Position numbers and translations under genes: made by a program
Source: Saccharina japonica
Taxonomy: Eukaryota > Sar > Phaeophyceae > Laminariales > Laminariaceae
Assembly: GCA_008828725.1 (NCBI GenBank)
Contig: MEHQ01002643.1
Coordinates: forward strand, 76,003-140,002
Direction of reading: 5' to 3'
DNA length: 64,000 nt
Notes under the pieces: model-generated
What the model saw: the letters and a program-made list of their open reading frames with translations, nothing else
Database searches by the model: none
What the model was told of the DNA's origin: nothing
Shown: positions 54,876 through 64,000 of the stretch, one piece after another
How the letters are laid out: each line of letters starts with the position of its first letter
Numbering within the stretch: position 1 is the stretch's first letter

Positions 54876-55015
54876 ATGTCAGCGGCGGCGGTGGCGGCTG
54901 AAGCGTTCTACGAAAGTGGAGTAGAGTGTATAGCGCGCATGTCGGCTAAACTCATCGTGACTGACGTGGATCCTCAGCTGGGCCACTACATGCCCGTGCG
55001 CAGAGTTGTTCGATG
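54876..55015 (+). CDS. Possible first exon, product unknown
   Basis: ATG immediately right of an M1 end. The 46 codons have strong coding composition (MSAAAVAAEAFYESGVECIA, KLIVTDVDPQLGHYMPVRR). They end at a donor-like GTAATG (55016) just before an in-frame stop. No downstream exon could be joined with confidence, and no family is recognised. MITE-derived sequence would form its upstream region. Confidence 0.28.
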
Positions 55016-55109
55016 GTAATGTCTCTTTCGCTTTAGTTTCGTGGTAGGGTAGGCGGGGTTGATTATTAGCCCTTGGTTATCAGCCGCCGCGGGAGCCACT
55101 TCGCTGAGT

Positions 55110-55230
55110 TGACCGCCTCGTGTCTCGCGCAGTCTACTCTAAGTCCTTGATTGTCGGGCGACGCGGGAGTTGGCAACTTCTATTCGCCGAGTTAACCACT
55201 TTTCAATTCTCGCGCAGTCCACGAAATCTG
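55110..55230. repeat. Imperfect direct repeat
   Basis: GCGGGAG..CTT..CGCYGAGTTRACC..TCTCGCGCAGTC occurs twice, about 85 bp apart. Confidence 0.6.
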
Positions 55231-55557
55231 CAACAAGCGCTCTGTTTTTCGCGAAATGTTTCATTCGTCGTAATGGGATTCGTTTCTCCTCTGCCCGACA
55301 AAAAATAATGTAAGTTTTGCAGCCCCACTTTGACGTAGCGAGACAAACAGAGCCACTAGAGCACGAGTAAGCATGAAGGCTAACGTTAGTGATATATTCG
55401 GAGGTACCCTCGCTCTACCGTAGCACTGGTCGTTTAATCGTAGACCATGGGATCTAGGAATGTTTCGCGCCGTGTGAAGGGGAAATTTCACGACGCGTAC
55501 TAGGATAAAGGGTGCGCACGAAACGTTGTCGGGGATCCTTGCTCGAGGAGCTCTATA

Positions 55558-55813
55558 GACGCGTGCTACGAACGAGGTAGAACGTTTTGGCTGACTTTTG
55601 TTTCTGGACAGCGGGGCCTCCCTAACCCAAAATCGTCAGACTTTTCTTCTTTGTGATGCAACGGTTTTGGCTGGGTGCTTAGGCCATCGGATTGTTTATC
55701 GGCTGCCACTTTTGCCCTTAGTCCAAAATCTCATATATTGGGTGACATCTATACCTCCTCGAGTCACCACCTTCTAGAAAAATAACGGTACCACCTCTAC
55801 CGCAGCATGCGCC
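55558..55813 (-). mobile_element. M1 MITE, diverged, inverted
   Basis: GACGCGTGCTACGAACGAGG, TTTTGGCTGA, CCTAACCCAAAATCGTC to CACCTCTACCGCAGCATGCG. Confidence 0.8.
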
Positions 55814-56011
55814 TAATTCTAGACGCCTGGTGTCAATCGAGGCATGTGAAGGCATGTCAAGGCGACGATGATTTTAGTCGAGGCATGAAAGTGCTGTCTC
55901 CTAGCAGAGTTTGCCCCACTGCTGCTGTGTCTACAGCAGGGCTACTACTGTGTGAGCACCAAAAATAAAAACAAAATAAAAACTCGTCCACATCTATCTC
56001 CTAATGCTCAG

Positions 56012-56158
56012 CGCCTATTTTCCCAAGTTTGTGCGCTCGCGCCACACGCAACGCTGGAAGACGAGAGCTTTGGAGTAGAGTGCTTGTCTCCGTCTCCGCT
56101 ACCGCTGCTGGTGCCCCCATCGTCAAAGAAAACGCTTCACCGATTCTATCACATTTGA
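56012..56158 (+). CDS. Possible terminal exon, product unknown
   Basis: After CTCCTAATGCTCAG the frame reads RLFSQVCALAPHATLEDESF and SPSPLPLLVPPSSKK to TGA. It could belong to the same gene as 54876-55015, but the phases differ by one base, so another exon would be needed. Confidence 0.22.
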   Translation, partial: RLFSQVCALAPHATLEDESFGVECLSPSPLPLLVPPSSKKTLHRFYHI

Positions 56159-56229
56159 ACGATGTCACGCGCTTGACACGATATGGGTTCTGCGGGGTCC
56201 TGTTTTACATGCAGATGTTAGGGTCGCCT

Positions 56230-56925
56230 AGCGCTTGGGACGCCCGCTAGTTTTAGTGTAAATCCACTACGCCGAACCAACCTTATCCATGAGAACAAAA
56301 TTTCCCTGTTTTTTTTGTTGTCTCCCAGGCCAAAATAGTTCCTTGTATGTATTTGTCTTCCGAACCGTACCGTACCATATTTGCGTTTGGTTTTCCAGAA
56401 AAGGCGTTTTAACCCAAGGGTTTCCACCAGCCTTCATAACCCGCATTCCCTAGCTGTCCTAATCCTATCGTTTTGTCTTACCTGCGTCGTGCAGTGGGCG
56501 GATGCTACTGTACCACCCCCCTACAACACTAAAATATAACCAGTGTGTATCGTGTGTTCGATAGCGTAACCTATCATACCCCCTCCTGTGCGTGAATGTT
56601 ATGAATTCCAACAACTACTCGGGCAAGGCAATTATGTAGTTGCCCTTCTCTACTCCCTAGGTCACCTTATTCGTACAAACATAATATCTTGCCCGCCCCT
56701 GTCCCCTCTTCAACATAAACACTGCCCGCGTCGAACGACCGTCTGGCGTAAGCGGTACACTGACTTCTGGCGATACCCGCTCGCGAGTCGGGCAATCGGC
56801 ATGCGCCATATGCCATAGTCGGCCTACTCCAACCCACCGGAGTAGCAGGAAGCGCGAAAACATCCTACAGACGCAGACGCAGACGCACGCACCGGTAGCA
56901 GGTGCTCCCGTATATTTCTGAGGGT
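56230..56925. other. No firmly supported gene
   Basis: A plus frame at 56588-56818 (76 codons) has a basic, Trp-containing C-terminus but no domain. Confidence 0.3.
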
Positions 56926-56927
56926 GA

Positions 56928-57166
56928 GACCCATGCTACGGTAGAGGTGCACCTGCATGCAGGCATTTTTTGAGGGTGGTCACTTATGGAGCTCTATACT
57001 CCACCCAAAAACGTGTTTTGGAGGAATATTTTTTTTGTTTCCCTTCGGTGCAATCCAAGGCCCTCGGTGTAAAATGAGATTTGTTTCAAGAAAATACTGA
57101 GTTAAGGCGCCCCGTCAGACAGAAACCGTTTCTGCCAAAAGTGCCACCTCTATCGTAGCACGCGTC
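56928..57166 (+). mobile_element. M1 MITE, GTGA target duplication
   Basis: GACCCATGCTACGGTAGAGG to CTCTATCGTAGCACGCGTC, flanked by GTGA at 56924-56927 and 57167-57170. A further M1 left-half fragment follows at about 57233-57440. Confidence 0.9.
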
Positions 57167-57423
57167 GTGATGACTCGACGAGCTCACTAACTCGGGAGTA
57201 GCGGGAAACGCGTAAACACAATCCTACAGACGCACGCTACGGGCACCAGGTGTGCACCAGTTTGTTTCTGAGAGTGGTCACTCGAGCAGAGCTCAATACG
57301 TCAACCAAATCCTAACGTTGCAGGAAACAAAACGAGGCGACCCGAGATGAACCTCGTATCCCATCGGCGTAACTATAAGACGGAAAACTTTGAAGCACGA
57401 AAATGGAATTCCTGATGGTTTTG

Positions 57424-57517
57424 GGTTTAACCCTTTTAAGACTGCAGTCCTGTTCTGGGGATAAACCACTCTAATTCTAAGTAATTTGTCCCCAAAACTG
57501 GACTTCAGTCCTATAAG
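57424..57517. repeat. Hairpin element related to family 4
   Basis: CTTTTAAGACTGCAGTCC and GGACTTCAGTCCTATAAGAG are inverted ends around GGGGATAAACCACT..AAGTAATTTGTCCCC, itself a palindrome. Confidence 0.7.
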
Positions 57518-57518
57518 A

Positions 57519-57767
57519 GACGAGTGCTACGGTAGAGGTAGCGCTTTTTTTCTGAATCATTTTCCGAACGATCCGGCTCCTCAACCCAAAATTCGTCGGA
57601 TTTTCATTTTTGTGACGAAATAGGTTTCAGAGTGTACTTCGGTCATGATATTTCTCATCTGGAAGCACTTTAATTTACCTACAAAATCATTTTTTCGGTG
57701 CGGTATGACGCTCCTTAAGTGAGGAGCTCAGAAAAACAGGGTGCACACCTCTATCGTAGCATGCGTC
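57519..57767 (-). mobile_element. M1 MITE, inverted
   Basis: GACGAGTGCTACGGTAGAGG, CGATCCGGCTCCTCAACCC to CACCTCTATCGTAGCATGCG; it abuts the family 4 hairpin. Confidence 0.87.
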
Positions 57768-57913
57768 ACTCCGGTCCTAGAAGGGTTCAGGAGTTCCGTC
57801 ATTCCAAAAGTTGTCTCAACAAAAAAAAAAGAGGTGCAGTACCTCTAGCGTAACATGCGCGTACAGCGACCGTTCACCATCGTAGGCGACCTGCCCCCAA
57901 CAACCGGCTGCAG

Positions 57914-58083
57914 CCATCCTTGACTCTCACACAAGCAAATGTGCATGGTTGAGACGCGAAATCAATGGTGCAGACGATGACAAATATTTTGGTCTCAAGC
58001 GTACCGCGGAGACCGCGCGGGCATATTGGATGGATCGTTTTACAAAAGGATACCCGCCTTCTGAACTACTCAGTGAGCACTGA
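57914..58083 (+). CDS. Coding-like terminal exon, product unknown
   Basis: After the acceptor GGCTGCAG the frame reads ILDSHTSKCAWLRREING, KYFGLKRTAETARAYWMDRF and PPSELLSEH, then TGA at 58081-58083. This is among the most protein-like unassigned frames in the window (Trp, Tyr, alternating charge). Upstream it is closed by a TAG near 57874, so it needs a splice junction or is a truncated remnant. No family recognised. It ends 88 bp before the stop of the minus-strand Cys-rich gene, convergent to it. Confidence 0.35.
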
Positions 58084-58171
58084 CTTGAAAGTAGGTTCCG
58101 ACTGAGACTTAATTTTTTTTGTAAAACGAACACTTTGACAAAGCGCTACATTCAATTGCCTATTGATGACC

Positions 58172-58759
58172 TCAAGCCCACAAGAGTACGAGGGGAAGTA
58201 ATACTGTGAACAACGTACAGCAGAACACTAACACGGCAGCAGTCGACCGGCCACCGACACCGGCCGTAGCGCTACTGCCGCCGCTCGAGCCGGACAAGCT
58301 CCCCAACGCGATGTCGCACGAGATCTCGTCGACCAAGCAACCCTCGTTCTCCAGAACGCACAGCATGTACTCCACGAACAGCTCGCTGTACAGGCACTCG
58401 TGCCCGGAGACCTCGTCGACGCAGCAGGGGGCGACCATGCCGCCGCTGCACGCGGTCGTGGCGCTGCTGCTGCTGCTGCTGCTGGAAGCTAGCTCAACGC
58501 ACTCGTTGATGTTGGCGCTGCTGGTCGATGTAACGGCCAGGCAGCTGGAGCAGGTTTCGTCGTCTAGGCAGGCGAACTCTTCCGTGGGGCAGGACTCCGT
58601 GTTGTCGGTGCTGTCGTCCGTTGCCATTGAGGCGAAGTTGGCGCCGTCCACTCCTCGGATGTTGTGGGTGGTGATCGATGTGGTCACGAGGAGCAGGAGG
58701 AGGAGGAAGAGGGGTGGCTCTCGTGGTGCTGACAAAGCGCGAAGAAAGCCGAAGGCCAT
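58172..58759 (-). CDS. Secreted or membrane-anchored 12-cysteine protein, paralogue 2
   Basis: Single exon, 195 residues. The start at 58759 is preferred over an upstream in-frame ATG at 58840 because it places a strong signal peptide (seven consecutive Leu near residues 19-24) at the N-terminus. Twelve Cys at 57, 64, 70, 73, 87, 104, 112, 113, 122, 134, 141 and 148 match the paralogue at 50198-50689, with shared DETCxSC, CC, ECL, FVxY and GCxxDEI. The C5-C6 interval carries a poly-Ser tract encoded by a GCT/GCA-type triplet run. After a Ser/Gly linker a hydrophobic C-terminus (about residues 173-193) suggests a GPI signal or membrane anchor. Function unknown. Confidence 0.78.
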   Translation of the reverse strand: MAFGFLRALSAPREPPLFLLLLLLVTTSITTHNIRGVDGANFASMATDDSTDNTESCPTEEFACLDDETCSSCLAVTSTSSANINECVELASSSSSSSSATTACSGGMVAPCCVDEVSGHECLYSELFVEYMLCVLENEGCLVDEISCDIALGSLSGSSGGSSATAGVGGRSTAAVLVFCCTLFTVLLPLVLLWA

Positions 58760-58859
58760 CCTGGTGGTAGTTTTTTTTCGTTTCGCTGGAGTCCTGACGG
58801 CACTGAGGTGAAAATTATACCTGCTAACGTACATACGCAACGAGGCGGTGGCGGACGCG

Positions 58860-59680
58860 AGAGAATGAAAACGACGTGTTAGGTCTCAATGTGACTCTGT
58901 ACACGGTTTTCATAAGCCTGTGCTGGAATGGGTGCCACCATAGGGGTACCACGGTTTGGACATAAAACAATATGCCTTGGCTGTCACGCCCCCCTCCGTG
59001 AGTGAGAATCCACCAGTTACGTACCGTTTTTTTTTTTTTTATTTCAATGGTTTAGTTGTGCACCTGGTCAAACAGTACAGTAGCCCCCATGGGATTGTTC
59101 TTCTGGGTATGCGCCTAGATTGTTCACCTTGTCAATGGCACGTTCGGGTTTCGGGTGATCTAAGGAACGCACCTTGAGACACGCGCTACGGTAGGGGGCA
59201 ACACAAAATAAGCTGAAACCAGTTTTTGCTTGACGGGGGACCATTTGGGGCCCCGAGCCAGCGACTTGAAAATATTTTCCACGTCTGGTGCCAAGCCCAC
59301 GCCAGCAGCATTCACCCCGCCAGTCCAGGTATATCATGTTGTGCCGTGTACGACTTCTTGTCCTTGCATTGAAAACTCGGACGTTACATTGCATCATCTT
59401 TCAACCACGCCGTGATGGTTTTGCTGCAATCGTTCCCGGTACCTATTACAGTCAACGTTTCCCCCCCATGGAGTCCCAAGAGAGTTACCATGTTGCAGGA
59501 TTACCCGTCATCGTTGGAATGTCATCCACGCAGGCCTCTGTTTTTCGTTGTACGCTCTACCTGCTACATAGGTCATGAGGTTGTTTGTCTTGATTCGTGT
59601 ATTTGTTAGCTTCGGGTGATATAGAGATTCTGCAGTCAGGAGCCCAGCAAGTACTGGGGCTACCCCGCGATACCTGCCGT
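58860..59680. other. No firmly supported gene
   Basis: An M1-like end (CGCGCTACGGTAGGGGG) lies at about 59183. The plus frame at 59230-59328 reads LGPRASDLKIFSTSGAKPTP before a donor-like GTATAT and could be an exon. No partner identified. Confidence 0.3.
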
Positions 59681-59682
59681 GA

Positions 59683-59970
59683 ACGCGCGTGTTGCGACAG
59701 AGTTGTCACTGTTTGGGCTGAAACGTGTTCCGAACGTTCGGACTCCATACAACCCAAATTCGTCGGATGCTATATTTTTGGTTTCAATCCGATACTTTCC
59801 ATTTTACATTTAGGTCATGCGATGGCATGGGATGTTTCATCGGGTAGCCCCTATTTGCCCCCCCCCCCCTCCCCCCTAAATAAGGTCTCGAGTGAGGCTG
59901 TAGAGAGTTAAGTGAGAAGCCTCAGAAAAACACACGGTGCGGCACCTCTACGGCCGGTATAATGCGTCTC
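59683..59970 (-). mobile_element. M1 MITE, diverged, inverted
   Basis: GAACGCGCGTGTTGCGACAG, TTTGGGCTGAAACG, ACAACCCAAATTCGTCGGAT to GGCACCTCTACGGCCGG.., with a C-run inside. Confidence 0.7.
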
Positions 59971-60084
59971 AGCTTCGGATGAAAGGGATAATTCACCCTC
60001 GACGAGCTCGGAAAGTAGGTACACTAGCCCGGTACCTGCCGTGAAGCACGCGTCTCATCCGAGGCGTCTTTCAAAATTACCCTG

Positions 60085-60341
60085 GACGCATGCTACGATA
60101 GGGGGGCACCGAGCGCCTCACTTGAAGAGCTCCATACCTCTATACCTGCAATAGTCACCGAAAAACGGTTTTTGGGGGGAAAATAAAAGTGAGAATGCCC
60201 GATGAACAATCTCATGACCTAAGCATAGTCGGGAACATATTTTCAACACTATAATAACAGCTGGACGATTTTGGGTCAAGGAGCCCTATCGATCCGGAAA
60301 TGATTCAGCCGGAAATTTCTACCTCTATCGCAGCACGCGTC
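60085..60341 (+). mobile_element. M1 MITE, CCTG target duplication
   Basis: GACGCATGCTACGATAGGGG to CTCTATCGCAGCACGCGTC, flanked by CCTG at 60081-60084 and 60342-60345. Confidence 0.92.
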
Positions 60342-60494
60342 CCTGCGCACAGCTACGGTAGCGGACTTATTTGTGTGGAAGAACCGCTTCTGAATATGTT
60401 TACCGCACTGGGGAATGTTATACACCAATAACATGCAACATCGAAGTACAAACAGGGGAACATATTCGCGACCATTTGTAGGCACACTCTGTAT

Positions 60495-60728
60495 ATGCTG
60501 ACTGAAAAACAGGACAACTCTAAAAAAATGTATCGAGTTGAAACCTCAACCAAAGTGAAGCAACGCACACAGTATAGTACACCGCACGGACTCCAGCAGC
60601 TGAACATCAACGACACTGCCACCAGCATCATAACCAGTATACACATGTTTTGGAAACACAAGGGCGGCAAACGTGGACAGCACCTGCCTACAGGTGCGCT
60701 GTTAGTCAGTTCAAATCGGCCAGTTTAG
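60495..60728 (+). CDS. Unassigned open frame, 77 codons
   Basis: ATG-initiated, Thr/Lys/Gln-rich (MLTEKQDNSKKMYRVETSTK), with no hydrophobic segment and no recognised domain. Isolated among MITEs; hypothetical. Confidence 0.2.
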   Translation: MLTEKQDNSKKMYRVETSTKVKQRTQYSTPHGLQQLNINDTATSIITSIHMFWKHKGGKRGQHLPTGALLVSSNRPV

Positions 60729-60729
60729 C

Positions 60730-61505
60730 TACATACAAAAATAGATGCCAATAAACAGAACACCCGTTAAGCGAGTTGGTGTGCATGGTGCCCGTACCTC
60801 AATGAAGTGAGGTGCCATAATGGCTTCGGTTATGAGAGAGAGGAGAGGCATGCGGCTGTTAAAAGCGTAAATAAAATGTCGTGGACTGCCAAGAGTAGGA
60901 GAATCTGTACCCCACCCGTATGAGCGCGTTGAGAATCTACGTGCATCTCTAACAACGCAGATTCTTTCTACAACTGAACAACATAGGATACCGTAGGTGC
61001 ATTACCAATGGTTGACTGGACCAATTGAGATTCTACAGATCTTCGGCATTGAGGCGCATTTACCGGTCTTATCTCACAAATCGCATCCGATAAGGCACCA
61101 AAGATATGCTATGATTTCGTGCTGGTTTTACATGTTTTTGGGTGTTTTTGAAATCAAAATATCTAGAAGCCGTCGGCGCAACCCACCCCTAACCTTAACC
61201 CCAACCGTAGTCAAGACTAACGCTCGATCCGTGCGCGGCTTTGCAGCGCGTTTTGGACAATCTGAAAACAAACATGTGCGGACCCCCACAAAACCGTAAT
61301 ATATTTGATACTTTTAGTCTTATCATATTTTCCATCCGACAATCAATGTGCAGCACGAGCTTCAACGTTGATCACTCGCAACATTCCCGAAAACAGTAAA
61401 CAAAAACACGGAGACGAAGGATCTGATACGACTTGTGGGACAAAAGGACAGGCAAAGGCTACCGTCGGTATGGGGTACAGACAGTACTTCATCACCTCAA
61501 GATCT
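60730..61505. other. No supported gene
   Basis: Short frames only. CCCCTAACCTTAACCCCAAC near 61188 is another telomere-like permutation. Confidence 0.35.
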
Positions 61506-61510
61506 TCGCC

Positions 61511-61930
61511 GGATCGCGTGCTATGATAGACGTAGTACTTTATGGCTGAAACGACATCTGCTCTACTATGGTAAAGGTGCACCATGTTTTGTATGAGGAG
61601 GGTGGTCATTTGAGGACCTCTATACTCTATACCCCCCTCAAAAACAGATTTGGGAGGAAACAGGAAGAGCTACAGTACTCGATCAACAATCAATCCCATA
61701 GCACCACAAACATGGCATTCTGGCGATATGGGGTTGAGGAGCCCCGTAATTCAGAAAGCGTTTCGACCAAAAAGTGCTCGTACGAGCTCTATCGTAGAAG
61801 GCGTGAAACGTTTTTTGAGGTGACGGGAGATCCCTGACCCAAGATCGTCGGATTTCCATTATCATCGAGTTGGGATTTTGTCATCGGGGAGCACTTTCAT
61901 TGTGCTCGTCCAAGATTGCCTAGATATCTC
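61511..61930. mobile_element. Nested, diverged M1 copies
   Basis: An outer minus-oriented M1 (GGATCGCGTGCTATGATAG at 61511; resumes near 61803 with GGAGATCCCTGACCCAAG) is split by a plus-oriented M1 at about 61560-61802 (TACTATGGTAAAGGTGCACC to CTCTATCGTAGAAGGCGTG). Confidence 0.7.
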
Positions 61931-61944
61931 CCTTTCAAATATCT

Positions 61945-62055
61945 ATTACGGAGGACCGTAGTAAATAGGGGACCTACGGTAACACAAAAACCTATATGTT
62001 TGCCTATTTTTACCAGCAATATAGTTGGTCCTAATTACAACGGTCCACCGTAATA
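61945..62055. mobile_element. Small MITE, family 5
   Basis: ATTACGGAGGACCGTAGTAA at the left, ACGGTCCACCGTAAT inverted at the right. Confidence 0.75.
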
Positions 62056-62076
62056 GATCGTCAAGTCGAGGGATAG

Positions 62077-62265
62077 ATGATTTGTCCGAGTACACTGAAA
62101 ATTCGCAATGACGCCTCCCAGCTGGGAAGTACCGCTGGCCATAACACCCAAAAGGGGCCAACAAATGCCACCTCGGACAGCTCATCGATTCCCACATATT
62201 TTGATGATCTACAGCAGCAGGCGCAAATATTTCAAGGCACATCCTACCGTGTATTCCTGAATTAA
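62077..62265 (+). CDS. Unassigned open frame, 62 codons
   Basis: ATG-initiated and polar (SQLGSTAGHNTQKGPTNATS, YFDDLQQQAQIFQG). No domain; may be a small gene or chance frame. Confidence 0.2.
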   Translation: MICPSTLKIRNDASQLGSTAGHNTQKGPTNATSDSSSIPTYFDDLQQQAQIFQGTSYRVFLN

Positions 62266-62269
62266 TGTT

Positions 62270-63925
62270 GGAGTATTTGTGTAGAGTTCGTAATGTGTAC
62301 ACGTAGCTCATTATGTTGCCGGATGGGACTCGTACAATCGGCACGATATACCTGTATACGTATAACATGTTTCCTAGGTTGGAGCCGTGCCATGCAGATT
62401 GATCCTGCACAACCTCTCAAACTTGGATGGATTATGTCATGATATGCCCGAGGAGGAACATAGTGCTACACTCAGTTGTACGTACCTCTTAGTGTAGCTC
62501 GCGTCTTTAACTAGCGTAGCGTAAAAAGCGCACTGCGACTCAAGCTGGCGGCAAGCATGCCACCACTTGCTCGATGGATATACCCGCCAGGTTGGTACTA
62601 CACACTGTCAGTGAGCACCGTTTTTTATTCGAAGATCGCGCACGTACAGAAGTGCAGGTTTTATAAGTAAACACGATAATACAATACTCTTCGTGATGAG
62701 TGCATCAAATAATGCACAGATAGCCGAGATCGCTGTATCGACCTAAGAGCTGTATCCAAACCGACAGGAGCACCATGTTGCGCGGAAACTGTGCTCGCAG
62801 AGATATACTTGTTTCAGGTGTTCAGGCCTAGTTGATGGCATGTTCCGTGATTGCAGTCATGGCAGTCTACTGTAGTTTCTGTTCGGGACAAATGAGCTGC
62901 ACACTGCCAGATGGGAAATAGAAAAACACTTCTAACAGTGCATCCCATGGCCTTGTTTTTTTCACACGAACACAACGTACATCGAAGACCCACGAACGAG
63001 CATCCGACGAGTTTAAATAGTTATTTAGTCGAGAGGGGGTTGTATCTGTGCTGCCATCACGTTTCACTCTACCGCGTTCCCTTTTCACGACTCGGGACAG
63101 TGGCCTTCCTGTAGCTCTCGTTCAAAGTTGGATGCAAGCATGATGTTTGTTGTCGAAGAGTAGCAAATGATCCCATGGCCATGAATATTGCCGAAACAAT
63201 CAAGTCAAATACTCTCGACTGGCAAGCATACTTTGTGTTGTCGCAGAGTAGCAAATAGTTCCATTGCCATGGATATTGCCGAAACAATTATGTCAAATAC
63301 TCTCGACTGGCACGAAGTACGTAAGATTGACATATCGCCCGAATGGCTTTCATCTCGGCTGAAAATATCGAAATCAAAAGTAACCCTCGTACCGTATAGT
63401 ACCAGTTAGCGCCGTTAAAACGAGCTGCGTGTGTACCCCTACGGCCCCATTCGTCTTGGGCTAGTAGGCGTATAGTCTGATTAGCTTGGCCTGTGACACA
63501 CAACGCGTCAAGCCTGTCACTACTTGCTCGATGGATGTACAGACCACAGGCTAGAACTACGAGTACGGGTACGAGAGATTTGTGTTCGAAGCTCGCACAC
63601 GTACGTTGAGATGGAACATTGCGGGGAAGGTAAATTATTTTAAACACGACAGTACGACCGATGGTGAGAGAAAGTCGAACAATGAACAAATGGTATAGAT
63701 CACATCGCACATCCTCTCCCCTGTCGATATCGAAGGTTGTGCACGATCTTTGTTGTACATATTCAACCCATGAATCATGTCCTATTATCGTGCAGGTTAC
63801 AAGCCTTCGCACCCGCCAACATGATGGGTTAGCTCAATGTTTATGCAGATCAGCAACATGCTGTGATATTCCCCATGCATCTACTAGACAATCAGGTTGC
63901 AAGTTAATTTCATGTATGGCCGGAT
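62270..63925. other. Intergenic, no supported gene
   Basis: Contains dispersed duplicates: ACTTGCTCGATGGAT..TTCGAAG.TCGC.CACGTAC occurs near 62566 and again near 63523. No coding feature supported. Confidence 0.4.
63140..63315. repeat. 88-bp tandem duplication
   Basis: GTTGTCG.AGAGTAGCAAAT, CCATGGATATTGCCGAAACA (or CCATGAATATT) and TCAAATACTCTCGACTGGCA occur at 63149 and 63237. Confidence 0.92.
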
Positions 63926-63927
63926 TG

Positions 63928-64000
63928 ACGCATGCTACGATAGAGTTGCACCATGTATTTTCTGAGCTCTTCACTTGAGGAGGGTCATACCTCACAGAAG
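63928..64000 (+). mobile_element. M1 MITE left end, runs off the window
   Basis: GACGCATGCTACGATAGAG, TGAGCTCTTCACTTGAGGAG, GTCATACCTCAC; the right end lies beyond the window. Confidence 0.85.

Noticed and set aside
58206..58811. 201-codon plus-strand open frame
   Set aside because: Antisense shadow of the Cys-rich gene at 58172-58759.

Overview
This is a gene-poor, repeat-rich eukaryotic nuclear window. The best-supported gene is split by canonical GT..AG introns, three of the repeat families are eukaryotic (a tRNA-headed SINE, a LINE-type reverse transcriptase and several MITE families), and no operon-like gene packing is present. The alpha-type carbonic anhydrase, secreted Cys-rich proteins and intron style suggest a photosynthetic stramenopile, perhaps a brown alga. 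That assignment is inference only.

Layout. 1-7.2 kb is non-coding: a 310-bp fold-back, then a GC-rich satellite built from alternating A and B monomers (about 440-bp dimer) that carries a clean hAT-like insertion with an 8-bp target duplication. 7.27-16.71 kb is a multi-exon secreted alpha-carbonic anhydrase on the plus strand. About 0.86 kb of CDS is spread over 9.4 kb, and its introns hold a TACTG pentanucleotide tract, two CGCGACA-rich fold-backs, a TIR element and a SINE. 17-27.9 kb is mostly repeats plus a strongly pyrimidine-rich 2-kb stretch. 27.9-32.6 kb is a nearly identical duplication of 2,116 bp with a LINE 3' fragment exactly at the junction. 32.6-35.2 kb is a pile of one MITE family (called M1 here) with decayed GC-rich coding fragments between copies. 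38.3-40.5 kb is a frameshifted LINE reverse transcriptase on the minus strand. 44-64 kb is an M1-rich zone holding two convergent single-exon genes for a pair of secreted 12-cysteine paralogues (50.2 kb plus, 58.2 kb minus) and several isolated exon-like open frames. 52,045-52,086 is an assembly gap inside a G-run.

Function. The carbonic anhydrase should interconvert CO2 and bicarbonate in the secretory pathway or outside the cell. The two Cys-rich proteins share a 12-Cys framework with near-identical spacing and are the clearest undescribed family here. Little else is active coding sequence. The window mainly records transposon history, and several insertions can be dated relative to one another because empty sites exist in paralogous copies within the same window.
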